64,000 bases of DNA, taken from NCBI GenBank assembly GCA_002409995.1, contig DHOR01000022.1, positions 55,931 through 119,930 of the forward strand, in the 5' to 3' direction. A program made the position numbers and the translations under genes. Source of the stretch: Hungatella sp. UBA5385. GTDB taxonomy: Bacteria; Bacillota; Clostridia; Lachnospirales; Lachnospiraceae. This document shows positions 29,301-36,800 of the stretch, piece by piece (the stretch's first letter is position 1; every line of letters starts with the position of its first letter). The notes beneath the pieces are model-generated. The model ran no database searches. It saw only the letters and a list, made by a program, of their open reading frames with translations, and was not told where the DNA came from.

Positions 29301-30354
29301 GACCGTAAGCATTTACGGTTTCATCAGCTTCCTCTATCATATCTTCAAGCTCTAACCCTTCAGACTCATTGCAGTAATCCATCACAATGCATCCATTAAC
29401 AGACACATTTTCACCAATCTGTAATGTGCCTCCTTTTACATATATAAGTTCTGTCAGTTCAGCATCCTGTTCTGGATCACCTGACTCCAGAAATAGATTC
29501 ATGATAGTTAACTGCCCGCCATTTATATAGAATATAACATCACTGTCATAAGCACGTTCAGGCCATGAGATAATGTTAACACCTGCCGTATTTAGCATAT
29601 ATAGCTGTCCATCTGATATTTCCATAGGATTCATGGCATATATGATAATTTCAGAAGGATCTAACCCCTCCTCCTGAAGCTGCTCAGCACGCTTTAATGC
29701 TGCTTTCAATGATTTTACAGGTGCTTTTGCACTAAATCCACTGGAACTGTCACTGCCCCTCCTGGCAATAGACGGACTTGCCTTCTCTGCATCAGAATCT
29801 GTTGCTATGCTGACATTAGAATCAGCCTCCAGTTCTTCTGGAAGCGTTCCTCCGGGATTCCAATATATAACCCCTTCTTCATATTCATCTTCAAAATCCA
29901 GTAATTCACTAATCAAAGCGCCTGACCCATCCAGACTCTCCAAAGGAAGGGTTTCGCTGATATGATTTGTCTCCTCCTCTGGCAGTTCTTCCAGAGGTAA
30001 AGTTTCATTAATACGTTCAGTCTCTTCAGTCAGTTCCTCCAGAGGTAAGGTTTCACTGATATGTTCAGTTTCCTCGTCTGTCAGTTCCTCCAGAGGCAGT
30101 GTTTCACTGATACGTTCAGTTTCCTCCTCTGTCACTTCTTCCTCTGTTAATTCCTCTAATGGCAATATTTCATTATCCCGCTCTTCTGTGTCCTCCTGTG
30201 ACATTTCCTCTATATCTTCAATTCCCTCAGTTTCAATAAAACCTTCTAGAGATGTTTCTGCACTCAATGTTTCTGCCAATACAGGCATTACCTGAGTTGG
30301 AAGCATCATAATTAAACATAAAAGGAAGGCGGTTATCCTCTGTAAACGTTTCAT
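17386..30354 (-). CDS. Giant beta-helix surface protein C (4,322 aa)
   Basis: A secreted protein of about 0.46 MDa. Order of parts: signal peptide MKRLQRITAFLLCLIMMLPT... cut near VLA-ET at residue 28; acidic stalk with five LPLEEL repeats (about 60-140); then eight modules that each open with a strand like YLDGxxGxDxxxGxTPxxAVxTFxxA, near residues 168, 555, 823, 1806, 2678, 3125, 3423 and 3780. The 1,050-1,620 stretch is packed with GGGIY repeats of a right-handed parallel beta-helix. The last ~300 residues form a shared C-terminal domain (VEIPSNIYLVIRRRG... to MVPPRRDV). There is no LPXTG signal, membrane segment or enzyme motif; an adhesin or surface fibre role is inferred. It has its own terminator, and upstream lies the motif shared with giant B. 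It lacks the DVRxRKTDS insert found in A and B. Confidence 0.85.
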   Translation of the reverse strand: MKRLQRITAFLLCLIMMLPTQVMPVLAETLSAETSLEGFIETEGIEDIEEMSQEDTEERDNEILPLEELTEEEVTEEETERISETLPLEELTDEETEHISETLPLEELTEETERINETLPLEELPEEETNHISETLPLESLDGSGALISELLDFEDEYEEGVIYWNPGGTLPEELEADSNVSIATDSDAEKASPSIARRGSDSSSGFSAKAPVKSLKAALKRAEQLQEEGLDPSEIIIYAMNPMEISDGQLYMLNTAGVNIISWPERAYDSDVIFYINGGQLTIMNLFLESGDPEQDAELTELIYVKGGTLQIGENVSVNGCIVMDYCNESEGLELEDMIEEADETVNAYGQTDQTSAEQDDIMETEETASIEMAEAAKETQSLETIIDKEETAASTEPEESSQTIETESTEENTIQFLKDTKTTSTWREPLIELLEGFDGSGGSYLLDVRGDDSIDQVELVRTLYADEQSGEDYMELFQLVATEEEIWSLSASSEIEAQIRDTNLEKPSFTSALSDSDDEREDIEEIDSEEIDLLEVLSRKTLIATRNSTGNVIYWNPGGLFYIGNQDYPAGKDEGNDGLRPGSSFKTFKLAVERAGAGGTIICMQTLTLGTDIADECLAPRGDGTYHINPGFGVGNPKERITLRPWELKPQAAILVPEGEQLVLENIILGGYLTETAENDSAVILIREGDVEIGSNVKSVIGYIQMETFSEISQHPITVQNKAADDEDQITIFFTGISKNISYRYSNVIVPKDGGALTTIEEKEAFGDSLLNRFKLHKLNSSDLVEGGSKFDWVLRKDTDEDGQPAEPEKLELYTMYYYDVIYLNGETGKDTFYGTDCEYPVKTWERAKEIWSKAIEEGVAAREAGKDKLTPKELDERFPLPTIIYICDTVKISEGSAESPVVWELEEKKDYNNETIETEIVSHVDIPNMEGTEVPVHDLPKSLICVMDGGNLTIKDLVIRNISDIEGSNTIMVESGGVLTFTGSTILTGERKQGGTDTGYTTHGDHVVIAASGSFTMDKDWKGSIEKGQRGIVASGAGTVVTMDNGSIRDNNSFDQEKFDNKKTDHLVGSGVVLTGGASFTMNGGTIENNTVYQYGAGVYLTGEYTAFTMNKGHISGNKMGPKAAYKDATITLMGQGIGIYSGQGSKLFIQGTEESNGDKSVKITGNQGYYTQGVGIFSNGSEISIENASILKNFTKSINTQFPSNGIGICVISDIVFTMTNSEVIGNYGSQEQYGEALGAGIYLQSSKDNHIIDCDISENKVGYHRNSSLATVSSGGGIYLSGNLTIKGSSISTNQAAYGGGIALYASSTSTNTLNIIDTKIFSNIGQGFGASTSSGYGGGIYQSNGTLNLSGETVIGGESAREENYAYSYGGGIYRSNGTLNITGKADAPIIIGYNRTTSSSGYGGGIHISGTGTANLTFLHIKNNAGTYGAGIYASSATVKLTDSKITNNKATSGGGIYSYSAKLTLMDSEVTSNVASSNGGGLLLSGGYTYSLRSIIENNSSGTYGGGIYTTGTGYYRDTVIQNNSSKNGGGMSVHLASSTKYHQYLTNTVLKGNIATENGGALYVTGYSNTSLSDVYIAETESSKSEISSNKAKNGGGIYTAAYGQVYMDIAGPIQNTATDQGSNLYLTHTGSWIINGEFKQPDPAVGLSTYNIFVDIKSGTDSHSLYLDPQNVKVEAKNDSANEDVIYLNTASSFLTYLQEPVPGEEKKFPIDVNVNNFKVGSIVIRPVERKEVKFHLVKADASGTEEHSFTYGPFINASINLSYSEGGKLPRRMDLAGFSQDPSADEPIVNVVLVGEGVYLSGTGSDGNEGRSPSDAVQTFKKAKELLEKRIQDAEKEPDDLDGYSPFIYICGSVKVESSQTWELEYDQAAFASDRDLVTGAVNYKYKISEEAVNYPVEDAQVRRFASFVNEPMIQVSVGGELTTGKIIINGMMEAVVANAQDSNSPIIQIDKEASAILYGFSRITNNYYGGVNVNGSLTLTGEENDENKQLLNHGGYYVQLGEMAELNMNGYARIIAEGKVKRQGNQNLIGVLSNASGTKATMEGHAQIIYIDDKGTYKNGEEALLSAGIYLLGSGSEVTMTDNSSMENLSKTGSIQHPSFPTTEGVSGIAVGEGGTITMDKEAQMLDFINGYGMWVGKDATATMATNAKIKNKGITLRNAYGVYLLSSKLFMKDSAEINSRIYGINSSGANVRIVMQDSSLISNCSNYGIYSPGASTQIEMQGSSAIRDSGSYGINISNSGKIHMNMNEGAGEEDSAQITGSNGIYVDTYNEVDISLGKKSLIKGENKTYGIRFYNNSSGAGCKLLMQNNSRISGFSNSGIYLHRYSSPINITMIDSAAIEDNGKGIYEHDSSNNYGVRYFQLDMDRDSRISGNSSYGISLSGRTSFTEGGTQYIKLNLSGNAIIGGSSKYSKSDPKSGNGHAGIYTNAPIQLNMSGDSKIAYNGYEGTGANANANAVYITRYISSAGSYYRNGTAKISLSDKASICDNKRGIYTTEGIVSNNILYKNPTEISLKGNSSIHRNEDAVYMKGSDQKITLEDFSNLGAATEVKVGDLSLSLDTFGSLVLDGNSTINGVIYLRTETLPITMTQPVPPESEPGRYSLWLAEGFVGDVVVQPEDPTGTITGKLYDVSDQLKYFNKVGGDGLASDRELQEQKPYIMLQGTRHVYLSGKGNNNNTGYTPNTPVRSFWKAKQILENGNFTTGSNIIICDAVTALKDDTDWSFDSDGKVLNNPNGVSWTPKLLRYESNTGQLIKLENGNDYASKVNFKNITIDGGSKDEIILKTYKNYELLSVGAGTTAVLGEGAVLQNNETKTSAISGKENNSTLGVMVIGGTLEINGGIIQNMINHCGYSVNQQFLALAITCNGTLENPGKIIMTSGKIINNKLDASDLHNIDNFLGTVYLGNQYAEMVLSGGIIENNQVLAHNNSQNTGTLLLNNGSATIEGGTIQNNQTSYKGSAIYYYGDGTAKDSLVLSGGQISDNTPSVSGTLPEGVYSPIYIGGRGFKLKGGAANIKDYIYLTSTDNIITLSDRIYQPGRRYDIFINQGTGDKQFKKGSVVIQPDADYVTDVSAFHQYFEVHSNPYVLDMGRVDIPAGTVAGVRENQCLILMRAIYLNSEGGDDSKDGMTPANAVATFKRAEELGTESSKNQDKGHYIIYISGLAYNTEAATWLLPETSYMCRYTGFQIYASDGSDLKEAFKAYHGVLIKPKANLELKDIYVYGRRRIDIPTVHNGERLIEVSAGKTVKVMEGTVFLRNYNNGAYTDDTGQPAHLSSEGGAFYVEAGGVLNIQGGVIQDTEAAKGSAIFLEDGGRLLLTGTPVIMGRVYLDGEGASHGAYVEPDGNYKPSSALNLSVANDYSGRKVVHYRDNTEPDAEQMNYYAFEDSIKALYEVVKNEANPYIMEFYMKKVIYLDGVNGNDDFNGETPDQAFKTLKKVYETIVSTKADGVLVYIVNTIDITNEIKLNNTEIKDADQNYFEGSYQEENEEIITIKGQVYFKRYSKPSGYTGTGFSKGTLKETLFRIKEGGHLTLNGIYVDGHSVETVGNNPKVAAKGVEAEAPLITVEPGGELTCSIDTSNINATTTHTLFTNNLNITKKEKVIGTMGNSDAPDAQVIKEGSSAGIEILASDDWNTFGTVFLNGTRFRNLSLGKDVIGGSDIYSNGQLSFRNRTYFTGTVFLEGLGTEFDAKETSRYLTVAEIGWYAETRFHLVMRDPYRGRDVVHYPSDKTPDLTNDIVNFLLEDRIKDYFCLSNKVDAVYILELQVPVAVYVDGADGKDDLDNPFAGSNPGNPVQNLWRAYDLLSTRGGGTVYVVNTIQIKDDIDATGSYFESDKEERIMLPSASKVKITRYIQPDFARNAVTDEEKADVAARGYNVVDFTGVLINVQANGALQFSHGVYIDGHHEIKESDAEKFYREEETVTGLSYSDSPLITVAEGGTLKLLQETYLLDNHNKYEEADKVGMVGSVLYNSGTTIVDGALFTNNISKNGADIYQDGTFTIESATENLKGHSFYLTTRGDVDHVIQLNAKMRQEPKLVYDIEMDNPIKGRDVIKFMDPSAYDGNADAEHDHFKLGDKVPKHLFLVQSPLDAEVLELQNWEVLNVEIPSNIYLVIRRRGEMENTTNLKSVRLDASEGELFSSPDYTITNKGIYDVRISVEAFENANADAGITQDPMKLVQNANDIIENNELYLAVQGLDQAGGNGFTFGETSLEPYTKPEESRPEAMEFGVLNPEAKGSFTFLGTVARGFVDKYKDNDFPLKGNSKKEVQEYMDGTSDSRLVNARAKFDMKFRLEMVPPRRDVTVGGGNQ
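29935..30175 (-). repeat. Five ~51-bp repeats coding the acidic LPLEEL stalk of giant C
   Basis: Consensus peptide ISETLPLEELTEEETDR, 17 residues. Five LPLE units lie between the signal peptide and the first beta-helix module; the last ends in LPLESLDGSG. Glu-rich and Pro-containing, probably an extended spacer. Confidence 0.85.
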
Positions 30355-30379
30355 CTTACTCGCTCCTTTCAGAAACTGT

Positions 30380-30547
30380 CTACTTTATCTTTCTCCTTCC
30401 GCTACCGGTCTTTAGAATCGTGTATTCATCTGTTGTATCACCAAAATTCTCCAGTGGCAAGATCTCTGTTTATGCAGAGATTCCTTGAGCAGGGAGTATT
30501 AAGATAATACATTAAAACAAAGCTGTTATCTTCTTTCGTTGCTTCAT
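30380..30547 (-). pseudogene. Decayed mini-copy of a giant-gene 5' end
   Basis: A single 56-codon frame reads MKQRKKITALF-stop-CIILILPAQGISA-stop-TEILPLENFGDTTDEY and on to LKTGSGRRKIK-stop. The first 25 codons match the giant signal peptide (MKRLQRITALLLCIIMMFPAQ in giant B) and EILPLEN matches the stalk repeat. Two in-frame stop codons (codons 12 and 26) kill it. It lies just upstream of giant C. The LKTG plus basic tail resembles the end of a sorting signal without its hydrophobic part. Confidence 0.75.
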
Positions 30548-30639
30548 CTAATCTGTTCCATTACAGATGAGGCAGCTCTTCACGATACTTAAATTAACAA
30601 CAGTCTATTAATTGTATTCTACTACACATCTACAATGTT

Positions 30640-30690
30640 GTGGTTGTTTTTGACCAAGACGTATTTTTTATGTTCCAAATTACACTAAAT
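30640..30690 (-). promoter_or_regulatory. Conserved upstream motif before giant C
   Basis: On the minus strand TTTGGAACATAAAAAATACG is followed by TCTTGGTCAAAAAC. The same arrangement occurs before giant B (44240-44295) and, more weakly, before the operon head (63940-63970). The 5' end of the transcript is unknown, so it may be a promoter or an activator site. Confidence 0.5.
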
Positions 30691-30749
30691 CGACAAATCT
30701 CTTGTTAATTTTGTAACCAACAGTGGAGGATTGGATAATTAGGCAGTCT

Positions 30750-30795
30750 AAAAACAGGAGCCGTATCTCGTTTGAGATACAGCTCCTGTTTTTTT
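30750..30795 (-). terminator. Terminator downstream of giant gene B
   Basis: AAAAACAGGAGC pairs with GCTCCTGTTTTT, with inner GTATCTC/GAGATAC, and T-runs on both sides. It lies about 15 bp after the giant B stop codon and separates B from C; it could work in both directions. Confidence 0.88.
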
Positions 30796-30809
30796 ACAAT
30801 TACTCTAAA

Positions 30810-33800
30810 TTATGGATTTATACTTGTTTCAGTACTTTCTCTTCTCGGCGGATCAATTTCCAGCCTAAACCTCATGGCATATTTGGCTCTGGCTTTGACA
30901 CCAGTGCTGTCAGCAGATTTTCCTTCTATATACTTCTGTACGTCTTCTTTCTCACTTCCATTTACAAGTGGGAATTGCTGATCTGCATACTTTTCCATAA
31001 ATCCTTCACCAACTACACCGTGGAATGCAAAGGTTCCCTTTCCGTTCCGATTCAGTTTTCCAAATTCTATGGCTTCGAGTCTATTTTCTCCTGCTGCCGC
31101 ATAAGGTGCCAGGGAGGTTTCATCAAATAGGAATCCATGATCTGCTGCCTCGTCCAATCCCTTAACTGCCAGATACAGCTCATTCACTTCTAAGATATCA
31201 TTTTGGGTATTCACCAGCTTCATAGAATACTCGTCTGCAATACCGGCCTCTGTGCTGACATCATCAAATGCAGTAACAGAAACCTTTACATCATAATTAC
31301 CTTTATTGGTGATGGTATATTCAGGGGAACTAAAAAGTTCATCCTCTGATGCATCCAGCCTGATCCCCTTTAATCTGGTTGTGAGCTTTGATTCACCTCT
31401 CTGGTGCATTACAAGATATATGTCTGACGGAACTTCTACATTTAATACGTTCCAGTCCTGCAGCTCTAAAATATTTGAATTATTTTCATCCTCAACCAGG
31501 AATAATTCACTTGGAACATTGTGACTTAATTTAAAGTGATCATGTTCTGCATCTGCACTGCCATCATAAGCTAAATCACTTAAAAATTCAATGACATCTC
31601 TGCCTCTGACCGCATTATCCATATCTACATGAAACTTCAGTTTTTCAGGGTCTTCCGGCATCTTAGCCTCTAACCGGATAACATGATCATCACCATCTTT
31701 TGTCGTTGTTAAGTAGAAATCGGCATTTGCCTGCGGTTCTCCATCTGCTACTTCCGGCTTCAGAAGATTATTAAGCTTCTCTGGCGCACTTTTAATGGTA
31801 AATATTCCATCCTGATATACAACTGCACCTTTCGCGGCCTTATTATTGACCAAGTACGCACCATCTACCGTAGTTGTTCCACTGTTATAGATTGCGCCGC
31901 CATAACTTCCTCCTGTATCTGCTTCCTCCTTCCCATAGGTATTATAGTTGTCCTGTAAGACAGTACCCTCATTTAGATACAGTTCAGCATCTTTTTCAAC
32001 TGTTATCATAGGTGACTTGGAATCGGTTTCTTTACTTACAATTTCTTCCCTTCGATAAGACCTTTCCGTAGTTGGCTCCTTTTTTTCATGATGACCATCA
32101 AAGTAAATACCATTACTAAACTCAGCTGTATATTTACTGTTTACATTAAGCAGCGGTCCTTCAAAATCAGGCAGATTGTAGCCTCTGTTCACTGCATCCT
32201 GTATGTCCTCAGAGGTACTTGCATTTCTGGCAAAATCCGGCTGTACATAACGTACAATCTTCACTCTGTCCGTACTTACCAGATGAACCGGAGCAGCAAT
32301 ACTGCTTTTTAAGCTGTTGCCTGTGGCAATGATATCACCCTTAAGCTGTATCGTATCCACAACATAGATGGTGTTGCCGCCACGGGTGGATAATAATTTA
32401 TAAGCTCTTTCTAAACTCTGTACTGCATGAAGCGGATTAGAACCTGCAGAGTCATCTGCCAGGCTGTCATTTCCTGTCGCCCCGTTCACATAAACAGCTG
32501 CCGGAACCTGAAGTTCCAATATGTGTCTGTTATCTTCACCTGCCCGGATATCGAGACAAAAATAGTCCTTTATACGCTCTTCCAGGAGGAATCTGACAAT
32601 ATCCCTTTCCAAAGTAGGTTTGTCTATCGCATTATACTGAACAACCTTTCTTCCCGGATAGGTATCTGTCATAAGCAGATTAAAACCAGTTTTTAAATAA
32701 TCACCATAACTCTCAATTGTAAGATACCTGCTTGTATCATGAGTATCCTCCTCTTTCTCATTTCCAACTCCCTCTAATAAAACAGAACCGGTGAAAAAGG
32801 TCTCGATCTTTAATTTTAGCGTTCCATTGGAATAAATATCTGTTCCACCTTTAATACCCTCTCCCAATGCCAAATTGTTAAATTGAGTTCCGGCAAGATG
32901 CACGATTCCCATCTTCTCATCTTCCCCGCTGCCTGAAGATAAAATCTCAATACCGGCACTGCTGCCTCCATAAACCTTAGCTCCATTGATATAGCCAATC
33001 AGTGGTTTTGTCTCTTTGTTCTTATTAAGATTATTAGCAAACACAGTCCTCGTTCCTCTTGTGTCAGCTCCCGTGACAAATGAACAAATAAGACTGGCAC
33101 CACCCTCAACAACAACCAATGGTGATGTTGCTTCTACAGCATCAGCCACATATAATGGATTACTTCCTACACTTTCTACTGAATGTCCATCAATGTAAAT
33201 ACCATTTAGTGTAAGTTTTCCTCCTTCGTATACACGGAATAAGGTGTCAAATAATGTTCCTTTTTCAAAATCGTCGTATTCTGCGTCACCATCCTTTGGC
33301 TGCGAATATCGTTTAAAGTATATCTGACCATTTACGTTATGTGATAGTACTATATTGTCTTTAGCATCCAGTTCTGCGTAAGAACCTTCAAAATAGTTCT
33401 TATCATCTTTTCGATTCTCAACATTTGTCAGCATTATATTCTGACCGGAGTTGATTTTTACTGTATTGACAACATATACAACCACTCCTTTTACATTGGT
33501 GTCCTCTTTCACGTTCTTATAAAGTGCTTCAAGAGTTAACAACGCAGTATCCGGTGTTTTTCCATTATTATCGTCATTTCCTTCATATCCATCCAAATAA
33601 TAAACATGGCGCATATAAAGCTTGAAAATATTGCCCTCACCGGAATCACTATCTATTGTATATAATGCAGTAATTGCATCCTCAAATGCATAGTAATCCA
33701 TATGATTCATATCAGGGGTAACACCTGTAGGATACTTGATCACCTGACGTTCATCAAAATCATTGGCAATTGTTATATTGAGTGCTTTTTCAGGTTTATA

Positions 33801-36800
33801 ATCTTCCTTAGGTTCGATAAAAGCTGCTGACGTATTGCTCTCTCCGCCTAAATATACCTTTCCGTCTATAACCGGAGAGCCGCTAAGAATCAGATGTCCG
33901 TCAGGATTTAAGTAAATTCCGCTTCCATATGGTGCATCTGTCTCCTGAATCACCCCTCCCCTGATATCCAAAGTTCCATTGGGGGCTACATAAACAGCAC
34001 CGCCTGTAGTAGACAGCCACTCAGGAATTTTTTGTCCTTCAGGTATATATGTTCCATTATTATAATTACGCTGTAAAACAGTTCCTTCCAGCATTGTAAC
34101 TTTCTTACCTGCATTTATTATCAATAAGCTCTCACCGTTGTTGTCTGTAGGATTGTCTATGCTGCGCCTGCCATATATAGTAATATTACTTAGCGTTAAC
34201 TCTGCCTTAGGTTCTATTAATACTCCATGATAAGCAGCAGTTTTTTGCAATATACTTTCATCACTGGTATAAATTGGGAATCCGGTATAACGGCACATAT
34301 AAGCTTCGGCCGGAAGTTCCCATGTATCTGCCTGTGTATTAAATGCAGGGCCGCTGATATAAATAATATAATAATCTTTAAGGCCTTCGCCTTCTTCACC
34401 TTTTATCTTAGCATCTGCAAATGTTGTAACTGCCGTCTCAGGCGTTGTACCATCCAAAACAGCGTTGGTATTTTCAGAATTTAAATAAACTGCTTTCATA
34501 AGAATAAGACACTGGTTTTCCTTAACACCCGGATTCGTTCCTGTAGTCTTGTCCTGACGTCCTATATCCAGAACATAAGGGTAGGAATGTACCTCAAAAT
34601 ATGGCATATATGGCGTTGCATCTGTCACGTAAACAGCATCAGGCTGTATGACTGCACTGCCCTTCTTAAATTGCGTCGAACCATTTCCCTTATTCAGGAA
34701 TATATTGTACTTTCTGCCATACTGATAGATCCTGTCGCTTACTGTTATAAGATGTTCCGTGCCGGACAGATATATATTGTCATTAATATTGGCACGACCG
34801 CCTTTTAGCTGAAAGCCCTTTCCTGCTATGTAGAGAGGAGAGTCGGCTCCCTGAGGCTTAGCCGCATCACTTGTAGTATTATCACTGATCTGTCCTCCGG
34901 ATATAATCAGATAATCCCCGGCTGCCTGGCCTGTTCCTCCATGATAGTAAATAGCACTGCCTACATAAGAAGTCTGATTTTGCTGTATCGTTCCCCCTTC
35001 CATGGTCATAGAACCCTTATTCAGAAGGATTGTACCTGTTTTCAGATTTTTATCAGCGATTACCTGATTGTCTTTAATAATACCGCCGCTTAGTTTCATT
35101 TCAGCAAATTCATTGCCCAAATAAATTGTTCCTAAGAAATTGTCAGCATGACTCAGATCTGTTACATCCAGTTTATTGTTTATAATCTGTCCAGATTTCA
35201 TAATCACTTTTCCTGGATCTTTTGCAGTTCCTATACAGCTTATTGCAGATGCACCGTAGAATTTAGTTCCATAATACTTAATATCCATCGTGCCTCTTAC
35301 CATATTCTTAATACTGCCGCCATTAATTTCCAACGTACCGCTATTAACTGTAATTCCAATTGCCGTGTTATTGGGTCCGGTGGCGGCTGAAATTGGAACC
35401 ACCTCGTTATTCTGAAATACTGCCCCCTCACCAAGATTTGCTGTTGTTCCGGCTCCGACTACTAATAATTCACAATCAAATTTAGTTAATTTAATTCCGT
35501 CCTCAGAACCGCCATCCACTATAATATTTTTAAAGTTTACTTCAGAAGCATATTTACCTTCAGCATCATGTTCCAGTTTGATCAATTGGCTCATATTTTG
35601 CTCATAACGCAGCAGTTTTGGAACCCAGCTTTCATTGCTTCTTACATTTGTAACTGTACCATCACTGCCGAAAGACCATTCCGTATCACCCTTTTCAACA
35701 GTAACCGGAGCACAGATCATCACATTGGCATCTGTCATGATATCTTCTTTTTCCAGAATTTCTTTTGCTCTCTTGAATGTTCTGACCGGTACTTCAGGAG
35801 TCTGTCCGGTATTTGTATCGTTCCCCTGACCTGAAAGGTATACATTTTTTCCGCCCTGCAGCACAATATATTTATCTAAAGCCACTAACTTCTTGCTTTC
35901 TGCCATTCCATCAGCCCCAACCTTTTCAAAGTACTCTAATTGGGTTGAAACATCTTTTGTTTTACCAGCTTCAGTCGCCATAATATCTTCCGGCTGTACT
36001 ACCTTAGTACCCAAAAATTCTTCAGACAGCCATAAAGAATATCTGTTTTTGGGGCTTCCTTCAGGGACAAGGGCTGTCATTGTAATTGGCAGAGAACCGG
36101 TGCGCAGATAAATAAGTCCGTCTATGGTACTGTTACCATCTAAAAACAGAGGACCGTAAGTGTCAAGAGCCATAAACTTGTCCGCCTTCAATTCCTGCGA
36201 TGCTCCTATTCTTGCACTACCCTTTAATTCGATTTTCTGATCAGCGCCCTTCATATACACCGGATATGAATTGTTATAAATTGAAGCCGATCCTTCCAGG
36301 GTTACTTCAAACGGATTAGGATATTCTGCCGTACCTTTGGTTAAGAAGATTGCTCCTGCATTTTTACATATAGAGGCTTCACCGCTTAAATTTATTTTCC
36401 CGGTTCCTGTCCTATAGTATTTAGAATCGCCGGTTATTCTTTTTGCATAAATACCATAGAAATCCTCTGAATTTTCATCTGCTTTTCCCCCATTGCCTTT
36501 TATGCCTGACTTCCCGCTCATATCTAATTGAATAGGAGCACTCGTACAGATTCCTGAATAGCCATTTCCTGAAGTCAGATCATCAGGATCGTACATTTGC
36601 TCACCGCCAATCATAGCATTGCCGCTTAAATTTATTCTAATATATTCTTCCGTTTTATGACTATTGTAACCGGCAAAACTAATTCCCCTTTGAGAATTGC
36701 CTGAAATCCTGGTATCATCAGACATACTAATGGTTACATACCGGGCTCCAAGAGTGGAAGTTTTTTGATATTCACATACACCATTGACATTTCCTTCTAT

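Noticed and set aside
17386..30354. Pectate lyase or other carbohydrate-active enzyme function of the giants
   Set aside because: The beta-helix fold alone is common to adhesins; no lyase or hydrolase active-site signature was seen in the modules.
30380..30547. Stop-codon read-through (recoding) of the mini-gene
   Set aside because: Both stops are TAA, no recoding element is visible, and the similarity to giant leaders with single-base changes is simply explained by decay.
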